Source of the DNA: Pararhizobium arenae
GTDB lineage: Bacteria > Pseudomonadota > Alphaproteobacteria > Rhizobiales > Rhizobiaceae
Length of the DNA: 64,000 nt
NCBI RefSeq assembly: GCF_001931685.1
Contig: NZ_MOOY01000007.1
Location: forward strand, 287,163 to 351,162
Direction: 5' to 3'
In this document: positions 55,099 to 63,997 of the stretch, in pieces
Position numbering within the stretch: position 1 is the first letter of the stretch
Layout of the letters: each line of letters starts with the position of its first letter
Program-made: the position numbers and the translations under genes
Notes under the pieces: model-generated
Databases searched by the model: none
What the model saw: only the letters and a program-made list of their open reading frames with translations
Told to the model about the DNA's origin: nothing

Positions 55099-56676
55099 AT
55101 GGGCTTGTCCATCCGTTCCTGTTTCTTCCGGTCCACCGTTGCGGCGCTGGCAGTGACCTTGTCTCTTTCGCCGGCCGTTGCGCAGACCGAGATGGCGCAA
55201 GCGGGCGCTAACCCGGCGGTCGGCAATGCGCCCCTGCAGGTCGTTCCCGGAAAATCCGCCGCCATTGCCGCGCAAGGCCCTGATTCGGTTGCCGATCTCG
55301 CGGCAGGACTGCTCGATGCGGTGGTCAACATCTCGACATCGCAGAACGTCAAGAGCGACGATAATGCCCCAGCACCGCAGGTGCCGGAAGGATCGCCGTT
55401 CCAGGACTTCTTCGACGAGTTCTTCAAGGGGCAGGGCGGTGGAGGCGGACGCGAACGCACAGTCAGTTCGCTCGGCTCCGGCTTCGTCATCGATCCCAGC
55501 GGCTATATCGTGACGAACAATCACGTCATCGAAGACGCCGACGATATCGAGGTCAATTTCGCCAACGGCTCCAAGCTGCAGGCGAAGCTGATCGGCAAGG
55601 ATACTAAGACCGACCTTGCTCTGCTGAAGGTCGAGCCGACAAAGCCACTTACGGCCGTTCCCTTCGGCGACAGCAGGACGATGCGCATCGGTGACTGGGT
55701 CATGGCGATCGGTAACCCGTTCGGCCTTGGCGGCACGGTGACGGTCGGCATCATTTCGGCGCGCGGGCGCAACATCAATGCAGGCCCCTACGACAATTTC
55801 ATCCAGACGGATGCCGCCATCAACCGGGGCAACTCCGGCGGGCCGCTCTTCAACATGAAGGGCGAGGTCATCGGCATCAACACGGCGATCATCTCGCCAA
55901 GCGGTGGCTCGATCGGTATCGGCTTCTCCGTGCCGACGGAGCTTGCCCAGAACATCATCAGCCAGCTTCGTGAATTCGGCGAAACCCGGCGCGGGTGGCT
56001 TGGTGTGCGCATCCAGCCGGTCACCGCGGATATTGCCGAAAGCCTGAAAATGGAGACGCCAAAAGGGGCGCTGGTTGCCGGTATCGTCAGCGGCGGCCCT
56101 ATCGATGGCGGGCAGATCAAGACCGGCGACGTGATCGTCAAGTTCGATGGACGCGATGTTGTGGAGATGCGCGATCTTCCGCGTGTTGTCGCCGAAAGCC
56201 CGGTGGGCAAGGCGGTCGATGTCGTGATCATTCGCGACGGCAAGGAAATGACGGTCAAGGTCACCCTCGGGCGTCTGGAGGACGGCGAGGAAGCAGAGGC
56301 CGCGGCTGCCGAAGAAACGACGGAGATGCAGGAGGGCACGGATCAGGCCGAGCCGCCGGCCGGCGAGTTACCGGCTGCCGATCAGGTGCTGGGTATGAAG
56401 CTTGTCGCGCTCGATGTCGAAAGCCGCAAGACCTACGGCATATCGGACGATGTCGAAGGTGTGGTGATCACCGGAGTCACGCCGGATTCGGCGGCGGCCG
56501 AGCGTCGGATCGTGCCGGGCGATGTGATCGTCGAGATCGGCCAGGAGGCGATGCGTGCGCCGGAAGATGTTTCGGCTCGGGTCGAAGAGCTGAAGGCGGA
56601 TGGGCGCAAGAACGCGCTGCTGATGATCGCCAACAAGGCCGGCGAACTTCGCTTCGTTACCGTGCGGATGGAGTGA
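55099..56676 (+). CDS. degP: Periplasmic serine protease DegP/MucD (Do family)
   Basis: Trypsin-like protease/chaperone that degrades misfolded envelope proteins. From the ATG at 55099 (AGAGG upstream) it has 525 residues: signal peptide (STVAALAVTLSLSPAVA, cleaved near 29), the catalytic triad His in VTNNHVIEDADD (about 143), Asp in TKTDLALLKV (about 173) and Ser in NRGNSGGPLFNMKG (about 248). Two PDZ domains follow (RRGWLGVRIQPVTA and the C-terminal LGMKLVALDVES). The in-frame start at 55057 adds residues before the signal and was rejected. Its last 20 bp overlap the convergent GNAT gene. Confidence 0.96.
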   Translation: MGLSIRSCFFRSTVAALAVTLSLSPAVAQTEMAQAGANPAVGNAPLQVVPGKSAAIAAQGPDSVADLAAGLLDAVVNISTSQNVKSDDNAPAPQVPEGSPFQDFFDEFFKGQGGGGGRERTVSSLGSGFVIDPSGYIVTNNHVIEDADDIEVNFANGSKLQAKLIGKDTKTDLALLKVEPTKPLTAVPFGDSRTMRIGDWVMAIGNPFGLGGTVTVGIISARGRNINAGPYDNFIQTDAAINRGNSGGPLFNMKGEVIGINTAIISPSGGSIGIGFSVPTELAQNIISQLREFGETRRGWLGVRIQPVTADIAESLKMETPKGALVAGIVSGGPIDGGQIKTGDVIVKFDGRDVVEMRDLPRVVAESPVGKAVDVVIIRDGKEMTVKVTLGRLEDGEEAEAAAAEETTEMQEGTDQAEPPAGELPAADQVLGMKLVALDVESRKTYGISDDVEGVVITGVTPDSAAAERRIVPGDVIVEIGQEAMRAPEDVSARVEELKADGRKNALLMIANKAGELRFVTVRME

Positions 56677-57244
56677 TTGCAGCGTTTGCCGTGCCGAGGC
56701 GCCATTGCTCTGCAGTGAGCGCATAAAGCACGTGCCGTTTGAGATGCGGCGTGTCGTCCGGCACAAGCGGGTGGTCGAAAGATCCGGTCGGGCGCATTCC
56801 GAGGCGTTGCATCACGGCGATGGAGCGGTGGTTTTCCGCAACGGCGAAGGAAACGATCTCGGGCAGCGACAATGTATCGAATCCATAGGCGAACAAGGCC
56901 TTTCCGGCTTCCGTGACATAGCCGCGTCCCCAGAACGGTCTCGCCAGCCGCCAGCCTATTTCGACGGCGTCTGCCTTCAGGATGGGCGCGGGGTCCGGGC
57001 GCTGCAGGCCACAGAAGCCGATAGGCTTGTCGTCCGTCTTGAGAGCCAGCGCGTAGAAACCGTAGCCTGTTTCTGCAATGCGATTGCGCATTTTGTCGAA
57101 AAGCTGGTCCGATTCCTCCGGCGTTCTCCGGCGCGGGAAGAAGGTCATGATTTCGGGATCAGAATTGATCTCGTGAAAGAGCGCCCGGTCTCTCCGGTCG
57201 TCCCGCCAGTTGCGGATGACAAGTCGCTCGGTTTCGAGGATCAA
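56657..57244 (-). CDS. GNAT-family acetyltransferase
   Basis: 195 residues resembling RimJ/RimL-type ribosomal protein N-acetyltransferases: MILETERLVIRNWRDDRRDR opening, the acetyl-CoA loop region GWRLARPFWGRGYVTEAGKA (motif A, about 92-111), and SIAVMQRLGMRPTGSFDHPL. Substrate unknown. Its start overlaps the serB stop by 4 bp on the minus strand (ATGA), so it follows serB in an operon. The stop overlaps degP by 20 bp, convergent. Confidence 0.9.
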   Translation of the reverse strand: MILETERLVIRNWRDDRRDRALFHEINSDPEIMTFFPRRRTPEESDQLFDKMRNRIAETGYGFYALALKTDDKPIGFCGLQRPDPAPILKADAVEIGWRLARPFWGRGYVTEAGKALFAYGFDTLSLPEIVSFAVAENHRSIAVMQRLGMRPTGSFDHPLVPDDTPHLKRHVLYALTAEQWRLGTANAAITPSAR

Positions 57245-58128
57245 AGCACGAAGTCCGTCTTGCGATAGCCCTGAATATAGAGGAGGGCCGTCAGGTCGCC
57301 GTGGTCGATACGGATTTTTGCTTCCGCGGCAACGGCGGGTTTGGCATGTAGCGCGACGCCCGAACCTGCCAGCTTGATCATGCCGAGATCATTGGCGCCA
57401 TCGCCAACAGCCATGGCTTCCGACGGATCGATATCGAGCGTTTGGCAGATGTCGAGGAGAGCATCGACCTTGGCCTGCTTGCCAAGGATGGGATCGGCGA
57501 CCGTGCCGGTGAGCTTGCCATCCTGCTCGATCAGGGTGTTGGCGCGGTTCTCCTGAAAGCCGATGCGGGCGGCGATCGGGTTGGTGAACACCGTAAAACC
57601 GCCGGAGACGAGCGCTGTGTAATGTCCCTTGGCCTTCATGGTGGCAACGAGTTCGAGGCCGCCCGGCGTCAGCGTGATACGCTTCTCGATGACGTCATCC
57701 ACGACGTTCAAGGGCAGGCCCTTAAGCAGCGCGACGCGCTCGATGAGGGCAGGTTCGAAGGCGATCTCGCCGTTCATGGCGCGGGCGGTAATCGCCGCTA
57801 CTTTGTCTTTCAGCCCGACTTCGGCGGCGAGTTCGTCAATGCATTCCTGGCCGATCATGGTGGAATCCATGTCGGCGATGAGCAGTCTCTTGCGGCGTCT
57901 TTCGGCTTCCTGCACCACAACGTCGATCGGTTCATTGCCAAGGAGGTCGCGGATTTGCTTTTCTGCCGCAGCGGGATCGGTGCCGTCCTTGAGCGCGATA
58001 TCGCAGGCAATGCCGTCTGCAAGCCAATAAAGGCCCGATGCCGAAACGCTGTCGGCGGCCGCCTCCGCAAGGCGGGGCGTCAGCACGGGATTTGACGGAT
58101 TGGCTACAAGCGTGGCAACGAAAGCCAT
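57241..58128 (-). CDS. serB: Phosphoserine phosphatase SerB
   Basis: Last step of serine synthesis, of the HAD family. From the ATG at 58128 it has 295 residues (the frame is open to 58254, but MAFVATLVANPSNPVLTPRL is the standard rhizobial start). An N-terminal regulatory-type domain (about 1-75) precedes the HAD core: DMDSTMIGQECIDELA (nucleophile Asp near 84), ALVSGGFTVF and AVGDGANDLGMIKLAG. Head-to-head with miaA; the two start codons overlap in CATG at 58126-58129. Confidence 0.96.
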   Translation of the reverse strand: MAFVATLVANPSNPVLTPRLAEAAADSVSASGLYWLADGIACDIALKDGTDPAAAEKQIRDLLGNEPIDVVVQEAERRRKRLLIADMDSTMIGQECIDELAAEVGLKDKVAAITARAMNGEIAFEPALIERVALLKGLPLNVVDDVIEKRITLTPGGLELVATMKAKGHYTALVSGGFTVFTNPIAARIGFQENRANTLIEQDGKLTGTVADPILGKQAKVDALLDICQTLDIDPSEAMAVGDGANDLGMIKLAGSGVALHAKPAVAAEAKIRIDHGDLTALLYIQGYRKTDFVL

Positions 58129-58129
58129 G

Positions 58130-59029
58130 ATGAAAAACCTTGAGAATGGACAGGACGCGATCCTGATAACCGGGCCGACCGCCAGCGGCAAGTCCGCACT
58201 TGCGGTCGAGCTGGCGCGGCGCGGCGACGGGGTGGTGATCAATGCCGACAGCATGCAGGTCTACGACACGCTCCGCATCCTGACTGCCCGGCCATCCGAA
58301 GAGGATACGGGCGGTGTGGTGCATCATCTCTATGGCCATGTGCCGGCAGCCAAACCCTATTCGACGGGCGAATGGCTGCGGGAGGCAGCGGAGCTTGTGG
58401 AGCAATTGCGCAGGGAGAAGAGGCTACCCGTCTTCGTCGGCGGCACGGGGCTTTATTTCAAGGCCCTGACCGGAGGACTTTCCGATATGCCGGAGATCCC
58501 GCCCGGGATTCGCGAGTCGCTGCGCGCGCGGCTTCAAGAGGCGGGGGCCGAGGTGCTGCATGCCGAGCTTGCCGCGCGCGATCCCGAGGCGGCGGGGGGG
58601 CTGCAACCCGGCGACGGGCAACGCATCGTGCGGGCGCTGGAGGTTCTGGAGGCGACGGGCCGCTCCATACGGCATTTCCAGACGGGTCGAGGGCCGATGA
58701 TCATCGATCCGGACAAGGCGCTGAAGATCGTCGTGCAGCCGGAACGGGAGGTTCTGCGCCAACGTATCGACACACGCTTTGGCCTGATGCTGGCAACAGG
58801 CGCAATTGACGAGGTAAAGGCGCTGCTTGCCCAGGCTCTGCCACCGGTGATGCCGGCGATGAAGGCAATCGGCGTCGCGCAGATCGCGGCGATGCTGAAA
58901 GGCGAGATGAGCGAAGTCGAGGTGATAGATAAAGGTTCTGCGGCAACGCGCCAATATGCCAAACGCCAGATGACATGGTTTCGCAACCAGCTCGACGACA
59001 GCTGGATACGGTTCGATCCCTTGGCGTGA
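58130..59029 (+). CDS. miaA: tRNA dimethylallyltransferase MiaA
   Basis: Prenylates A37 of tRNAs reading UNN codons. 299 residues from the ATG at 58130; the neighbouring ATG at 58127 is equally placed. P-loop ITGPTASGKSALAVELARR, then VVINADSMQVYDTLRILTAR and the DxxQ region. VPVFVGGTGLYFKALTGGL-like sequence (LPVFVGGTGLYFKAL) and the C-terminal QMTWFRNQLDDSWI are present. No ribosome-binding site stands out because the upstream DNA is the serB start region, which must also contain its promoter. Confidence 0.96.
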   Translation: MKNLENGQDAILITGPTASGKSALAVELARRGDGVVINADSMQVYDTLRILTARPSEEDTGGVVHHLYGHVPAAKPYSTGEWLREAAELVEQLRREKRLPVFVGGTGLYFKALTGGLSDMPEIPPGIRESLRARLQEAGAEVLHAELAARDPEAAGGLQPGDGQRIVRALEVLEATGRSIRHFQTGRGPMIIDPDKALKIVVQPEREVLRQRIDTRFGLMLATGAIDEVKALLAQALPPVMPAMKAIGVAQIAAMLKGEMSEVEVIDKGSAATRQYAKRQMTWFRNQLDDSWIRFDPLA

Positions 59030-59035
59030 GCTTGC

Positions 59036-61162
59036 CTATTTCCGGATAATGCTGCTCAGCGGTTTTTTCAGAAGGCTTTCGCGGAGCGACTGGCGCGGCT
59101 GATCGGCTGCGGGCGGCGCGGCTGCCGTTTGCGAAGGATTTTGATAGGGCGACGGGGAATACGCGGTTGGACGAGCCTCTGGACGGCGGATTTCGGGCCG
59201 CTGCTCCGGCACATCTTCCGCCAGCAACTGGTTGCGGATCTGGTTGAAGCGCTCCAACTGGGGATTGGCGGGTTCGGTTCGGGGAAGCATGCCCGGATTG
59301 TAAGGCTCAAGCTTCTCGTCGTCGCTGCGATCAAGCGGCGGTACCGGCCGCGACGGCGTGACAGGCGTGTAGGCGGGGGCTGCAGCTGCAGGTGGCTGGC
59401 GAACCGGCACCGGCGCCTGAATGTCGGGCTCGTATCCACCGCCGTCGAAATCGCCCGGGGCAGCGCTCGCCATATAGCTCTGCTGGAAGCTCGAAATATC
59501 GGGGCCGCTGACGGCGCGCATGCGGGCAACGACGGTGCGCAGGTCGATGGTCGAGGGATCCTCGTCCGTGACCTGGGCTGCGACGCCGTTGGCCTTCGGC
59601 AGGTTCCTTTCCTCGACGCGGGTGAAGCGCATGCGCATCGGTACCGCAACCGCCTCGCCGAAGGCGATCGCTTCGCCGTTGCCGATGGAGGAGATGAAGC
59701 TGGTGGTCGAGATCGAAGAGTTCGGGATCGCCGAGCGGATGATTTCCTGGTCGTGATCATTCGACAGGCGCATGGCAAAGACCGTCGAGCACTGCGACAA
59801 GATCGTCGGATCGAGTTCGCCGGGGCGCTGGGTGATGATGCCGAGAGAAACGCCGTATTTGCGGCCTTCCTTGGCGATGCGGGCGATGGCCTGGCGCGTC
59901 GGGATGAAGCCGAGGTTCGGATCGGCGGGAACGTATCGGTGGGCCTCTTCGCAGACGACCAGCATATGCACGCCGCCATTGCTCCAGAGCGCGATTTCAA
60001 AGGCCATGCGACAGAGAACGGAAGCGACCGAGTTGACGACTTCAGACGGAATGCCTGCCAGCTGGAATGTCGTGATCGGGCGACCGTCGCCGGGGATGCG
60101 GAAGATCTTGGCGATAGTTTCCAGGATCGTGTCGGTGATCGTGTTCGAGGAGAACATGAAGGTATAGCGCGGATCGTTGATCGCGCCGATGACCTTGATT
60201 TTCAGCGACCTGAGATGCGGCTTGTCAGAACGGCCTTCGAGCCGTCCGATGCGCTCGTCGATCATGGCGAGCAGGTCGGCCATGCGGTAGGGCACAGGCG
60301 TATCGGCGGTGATCGAGCTTTTCTCGGTCTGGCGGCGCATCAACCCGCCTTCGCCCTTGAATGCCTTCTTTGCTTCGGGGATCACGTCGCGCAGGATATC
60401 GAGCTCTTCCGGTACGGCCGGGCGTCCGCGGAAGATGACTTCGGCGAACTCTTCCAGCTTCATCAGCCAGAAGGGCAGATCGAGCGTATCGGTATCGATG
60501 ACGACGGCATGATCCGGAAAGGCGGCGGCGAACTCGTTGTGCGGATCGAGAATCAGCACGCGCAGTTTCGGATCGGACTGGATGGCCTTGTGCAAAAGGA
60601 GCGTGACGGCCGTGGACTTGCCGACGCCGGTGGTGCCGACGATGGCGAAATGCTTGGCGAGCATCGAGGGCACATGGATCGCCGCGTCGAGGCTTTCGTC
60701 CTGCGTCAGGGTGCCAATGACGCAGGTCTCGTTCTTGCCGGTGTCGTAGATGCGGGCAAGGTCTGCCGTGCGGATGCGGTGGGCGATGGAGCCGAGATAG
60801 GGATACTGGCTGATGCCGGCGGAAAACTCTTCCTTGCCCGATGGCCCCATATGGACTTCGCCCATCAGCTCCACTTCGATGCGGAAGGTGTTGTCGAGTT
60901 CCTCGCCCCATTCGTTGGTGGCGGTCTGCATGGAATAGACCAGCGCCACGACGCGGTTTTCGCCGACGGTGATCGAGATCAGCCGGCCGACGGACCAGAG
61001 TTCGGTGAGCGACGTCTCGCCGTTCTCGGCAATGGCGGCGATTGTCGCGCGCGACCCGCTGCACGCGACGACCCTGCCCAGGAAGCGGTTACCCCGTTTC
61101 AGGGTATCGCGCCGTTCCTGTTCGCCCGCACTGATCGAAGAATGGAGGTCGCTGTTCAGCAA
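59036..61162 (-). CDS. HerA-type ATP-binding protein (DUF87)
   Basis: A 708-residue FtsK/HerA-superfamily ATPase if it starts at the TTG at 61162 (AAAGG upstream; LLNSDLHSSISAGEQERRDT). The frame is open to 61504, but that part overlaps the ilv leader and has no good start. HAS-barrel-like N-terminus, Walker A VGTTGVGKSTAV (about residue 178), Walker B-like MLVVCEEAHRYVPA, and ISIGNGEAIAFGEA near 540. The C-terminal 130 residues are Pro/Ala-rich and disordered. HerA proteins work with NurA nucleases in archaea; no nuclease partner is present here, so the function is unknown. Confidence 0.88.
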   Translation of the reverse strand: MLNSDLHSSISAGEQERRDTLKRGNRFLGRVVACSGSRATIAAIAENGETSLTELWSVGRLISITVGENRVVALVYSMQTATNEWGEELDNTFRIEVELMGEVHMGPSGKEEFSAGISQYPYLGSIAHRIRTADLARIYDTGKNETCVIGTLTQDESLDAAIHVPSMLAKHFAIVGTTGVGKSTAVTLLLHKAIQSDPKLRVLILDPHNEFAAAFPDHAVVIDTDTLDLPFWLMKLEEFAEVIFRGRPAVPEELDILRDVIPEAKKAFKGEGGLMRRQTEKSSITADTPVPYRMADLLAMIDERIGRLEGRSDKPHLRSLKIKVIGAINDPRYTFMFSSNTITDTILETIAKIFRIPGDGRPITTFQLAGIPSEVVNSVASVLCRMAFEIALWSNGGVHMLVVCEEAHRYVPADPNLGFIPTRQAIARIAKEGRKYGVSLGIITQRPGELDPTILSQCSTVFAMRLSNDHDQEIIRSAIPNSSISTTSFISSIGNGEAIAFGEAVAVPMRMRFTRVEERNLPKANGVAAQVTDEDPSTIDLRTVVARMRAVSGPDISSFQQSYMASAAPGDFDGGGYEPDIQAPVPVRQPPAAAAPAYTPVTPSRPVPPLDRSDDEKLEPYNPGMLPRTEPANPQLERFNQIRNQLLAEDVPEQRPEIRRPEARPTAYSPSPYQNPSQTAAAPPAADQPRQSLRESLLKKPLSSIIRK

Positions 61163-61265
61163 AACGCACCTTTGGTCATGATTGACGCACCTTAACGCGA
61201 TGGTTTTAACAAGTTGTTTCGCAATGCGGGACGCGGATGTGTCATTTCGTTTCGCGCAAAAGGCG

Positions 61266-61294
61266 TTGACGGGCCGGGACTTTGCCGCTAACAC
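61266..61294 (+). promoter_or_regulatory. ilv operon promoter
   Basis: TTGACG (61266-61271) and TAACAC (61289-61294) with a 17-bp spacer, 8 bp before the leader peptide ATG. The expected start point falls on or next to that ATG, so the leader would be translated without a 5' untranslated region. Confidence 0.75.
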
Positions 61295-61302
61295 TTCGCC
61301 CC

Positions 61303-61359
61303 ATGAAAAATTTCTTTGCAATTCTTGTGGTGGGAACGCGCATGGGCAGGATGGTGTAA
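61303..61359 (+). CDS. ilv leader peptide (attenuator)
   Basis: An 18-residue ORF, MKNFFAILVVGTRMGRMV, ending with TAA at 61357-61359. It contains Ile, Leu, Val, Val in a row, the residues whose supply the operon controls, so ribosome stalling there can select between alternative RNA structures. Too short for normal gene calling. No ribosome-binding site is present and the promoter places the transcript start at about the ATG. Confidence 0.8.
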   Translation: MKNFFAILVVGTRMGRMV

Positions 61360-61415
61360 CCATCCGGCGATAGCCACCCATGCGCGATACGAGGCTCCTG
61401 ACGGGGCCTTTTTTT
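61337..61415 (+). promoter_or_regulatory. ilv attenuator: nested leader hairpins and terminator
   Basis: CGCGCATGGG (61337-61346) pairs with CCCATGCGCG (61377-61386), with GGATGGT/ACCATCC (61349-61355/61359-61365) nested inside. Then AGGCTCC-TGAC-GGGGCCT (61392-61409) forms the terminator stem followed by a run of T up to 61415. The leader peptide codons lie on the first stem strand, so the stalled ribosome would disrupt it. The competing antiterminator could not be worked out by eye. Confidence 0.75.
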
Positions 61416-61472
61416 ATGCCTTCAAACACGATACTCACAGCCCAAACGCGGGATAGGGACGGAAACAGGCCA

Positions 61473-63284
61473 ATGAGCGGTACAGAGACAAAGACGGCAG
61501 GCACTCAGCCGGCAGCGGGCACCCAGATGACGGGCGCGGAAATTGTTCTTCAGGCACTGAGGGACAACGGCGTGGAGCATATCTTCGGATATCCGGGCGG
61601 TGCCGTGCTTCCGATCTATGACGAAATCCACCAGCAGGACGATATCCAGCATATCCTCGTGCGCCACGAGCAGGGCGCCGGCCACATGGCTGAAGGCTAC
61701 GCCCGCTCGACCGGCAAGGTTGGCGTCATGCTCGTCACCTCCGGTCCGGGTGCGACCAATGCAGTGACGCCGCTGCAGGATGCGCTGATGGACAGCATCC
61801 CGCTCGTCTGCCTCTCCGGCCAGGTGCCGACCACGCTGATCGGCTCGGATGCCTTCCAGGAATGTGATACCGTCGGCATCACGCGCCCCTGCACCAAACA
61901 CAACTGGCTGGTCAAGGACGTCAACGAGCTTGCCGGCATCATCCATGAGGCCTTCCGGGTTGCGCAATCCGGCCGTCCGGGGCCGGTGGTTGTCGATATT
62001 CCGAAGGACGTTCAGTTCGCGACCGGCACCTACATCCCGCCGTCCGCTGCCAAGATCCAGAAGAGCTACCAGCCGAGGGTTCAGGGCGACCTGAAGCAGA
62101 TCGAGCAGGCCGTCGAACTGATGATGACGGCGCGGCGTCCGGTCATCTATTCCGGCGGTGGCGTCATCAACTCGGGCAAGGAAGCCTCGCAGCTCTTGCG
62201 CGAGCTGGTCCAGCTCACCGATTTCCCGATCACCTCGACGCTGATGGGGCTGGGCGCTTATCCGGCTTCCGGCAAGAACTGGCTCGGCATGCTCGGCATG
62301 CACGGCACCTATGAGGCCAACCTTGCGATGCACGATTGCGATGTCATGGTCTGCATCGGCGCACGCTTCGACGACCGTATCACCGGCCGCCTCAATGCCT
62401 TCTCGCCGAACTCGAAGAAGATCCATATCGATATCGATCCGTCGTCGATCAACAAGAACGTTCGCGTCGATATTCCGATCCTCGGCGATGTCGGCCGGGT
62501 TCTGGAAGACATGGTTCGCCTGTGGCGGGCCAAGGCCGGCGGTGTCGACAAGGCGCGCATGGACGACTGGTGGACCAGCATCGCCCGCTGGCGTGCGCGC
62601 AATTCGCTGGCCTACAAGCCGAGCGACGAGGTCATCATGCCGCAGTATGCGCTGCAGCGCCTGTTCGACCTGACCAAGGATCGTGATACCTACATCACCA
62701 CCGAAGTCGGCCAGCACCAGATGTGGGCGGCGCAGTTCTTCGGCTTCGAGGAACCGAACCGCTGGATGACCTCGGGTGGCCTCGGCACCATGGGCTACGG
62801 CTTCCCGGCCGCCATCGGCGTTCAGGTCGCGCATCCGGACAGCCTCGTCATCGATATTGCCGGCGATGCCTCGATCCAGATGTGCATTCAGGAAATGTCC
62901 TGCGCGGTCCAGTATGGCCTGCCGGTCAAGATCTTCATCCTCAACAACCAGTACATGGGCATGGTGCGCCAGTGGCAGCAGTTGCTGCATGGCAACCGCC
63001 TGTCGAACTCCTACACGGAGGCGATGCCTGATTTCGTCAAGCTCGCCGAAGCCTATGGCGGGGTCGGCATTCGCTGCGAAAAGCCGGGCGAACTGGATGA
63101 CGCGATCATCCGCATGATCGACAGCCCGGCGCCGGTGATCTTCGATTGCCGGGTGGCAAACCTTGCCAACTGCTTCCCGATGATCCCTTCGGGCAAGGCG
63201 CACAACGAAATGCTGCTGCCGGACGAAGCCACGGACGAAGCGGTCGCCAACGCGATCGACGCCAAGGGCCGTCAGCTGGTTTGA
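61473..63284 (+). CDS. ilvI: Acetolactate synthase, catalytic (large) subunit
   Basis: First enzyme of Ile/Val/Leu synthesis, thiamine-diphosphate dependent. From the ATG at 61473 it has 603 residues. Motifs: the catalytic Glu region HILVRHEQGAGHMAEGYARS, QVPTTLIGSDAFQE and the ThDP motif GDASIQMCIQEMSCAVQYGL (GDG-type). FAD- and pyruvate-binding regions are normal. The upstream open frame (to 61380) runs through the attenuator terminator and is not coding. ilvH follows 24 bp later. Confidence 0.97.
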   Translation: MSGTETKTAGTQPAAGTQMTGAEIVLQALRDNGVEHIFGYPGGAVLPIYDEIHQQDDIQHILVRHEQGAGHMAEGYARSTGKVGVMLVTSGPGATNAVTPLQDALMDSIPLVCLSGQVPTTLIGSDAFQECDTVGITRPCTKHNWLVKDVNELAGIIHEAFRVAQSGRPGPVVVDIPKDVQFATGTYIPPSAAKIQKSYQPRVQGDLKQIEQAVELMMTARRPVIYSGGGVINSGKEASQLLRELVQLTDFPITSTLMGLGAYPASGKNWLGMLGMHGTYEANLAMHDCDVMVCIGARFDDRITGRLNAFSPNSKKIHIDIDPSSINKNVRVDIPILGDVGRVLEDMVRLWRAKAGGVDKARMDDWWTSIARWRARNSLAYKPSDEVIMPQYALQRLFDLTKDRDTYITTEVGQHQMWAAQFFGFEEPNRWMTSGGLGTMGYGFPAAIGVQVAHPDSLVIDIAGDASIQMCIQEMSCAVQYGLPVKIFILNNQYMGMVRQWQQLLHGNRLSNSYTEAMPDFVKLAEAYGGVGIRCEKPGELDDAIIRMIDSPAPVIFDCRVANLANCFPMIPSGKAHNEMLLPDEATDEAVANAIDAKGRQLV

Positions 63285-63308
63285 TGAAGTAAGGATAGGG
63301 TTACCGAC

Positions 63309-63881
63309 ATGAACGCACATCTTCAGCCGACAGGCTCCGCCTACTTCATCGCCAAGGAAACCGAGAAGGTCGAGAAGCACACGCTTTCGGTTCTCGTCGA
63401 CAACGAACCGGGCGTTCTCGCCCGGGTCATCGGCCTGTTTTCCGGCCGCGGCTACAACATCGAAAGCCTGACCGTCTCGGAAACGGAGCATGAAGCGCAC
63501 CTGTCGCGCATCACTATCGTCACCCGCGGCACGCCGCATGTTCTGGACCAGATCAAGGCCCAGCTCGAGCGGCTCGTGCCGGTACACCGCGTCGTTGACC
63601 TCACGGTTCGTGCCGGTTCGCTTGGCCATGACCGGCCGATCGAGCGGGAGGTTGCGCTGGTGAAGGTTGTCGGCGAGGGCGACCATCGCGCCGAGACCCT
63701 GCGTCTTGCCGATGCCTTCCATGCCAAGGTGGTGGATGCGACGGTCGATCACTTCATTCTGGAGATCACCGGCAAGTCCTCCAAGATCGACCAGTTCGTG
63801 GCGGTCATGAAGCCGCTTGGTCTGATCGAGGTCTGCCGCACCGGCGTTGCGGCGATGAACCGGGGTGCTCAGGGGATGTAA
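63309..63881 (+). CDS. ilvH: Acetolactate synthase, regulatory (small) subunit
   Basis: 190 residues, valine-sensing ACT-domain subunit: HTLSVLVDNEPGVLARVIGL opening, SGRGYNIESLTVSETEHEAH, and a C-terminal domain with DAFHAKVVDATVDHF. It activates and feedback-inhibits the large subunit. The ATG at 63309 is downstream of AAGGATAGG. Operon with ilvI under the same attenuator. Confidence 0.96.
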   Translation: MNAHLQPTGSAYFIAKETEKVEKHTLSVLVDNEPGVLARVIGLFSGRGYNIESLTVSETEHEAHLSRITIVTRGTPHVLDQIKAQLERLVPVHRVVDLTVRAGSLGHDRPIEREVALVKVVGEGDHRAETLRLADAFHAKVVDATVDHFILEITGKSSKIDQFVAVMKPLGLIEVCRTGVAAMNRGAQGM

Positions 63882-63904
63882 TACGCGGGGCGCGGCATTC
63901 CGCT

Positions 63905-63940
63905 TTTGCCCCTCATCCGGCGCTTCGCGCCACCTTCTTG
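63905..63940. repeat. Fragment of a RIME-like repeat
   Basis: TTGCCCCTCATCCGGCGCTT with GCGCCACCTTCTT is the reverse-complement counterpart of the GAGAAGGTG...GGATGAGGGGC core seen in the elements at 13653 and 50801. It is degraded and incomplete. Confidence 0.6.
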
Positions 63941-63967
63941 GATGATCAAACTATGAGATAGTTGTTT

Positions 63968-63997
63968 CTGCCGGGCGGGCGGCCACCCGCCCGGCAG
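63968..63997 (+). terminator. Probable ilv operon terminator at window edge
   Basis: CTGCCGGGCGGG (63968-63979) pairs perfectly with CCCGCCCGGCAG (63986-63997): a 12-bp stem and a 6-nt loop. The T run, if any, is beyond the window, so terminator function is only likely. Confidence 0.6.

Noticed and set aside
61422..63752. 776-codon open frame antisense to ilvI/ilvH
   Set aside because: The ilvI and ilvH sequences are unambiguous on the plus strand; the opposite frame has no domain.
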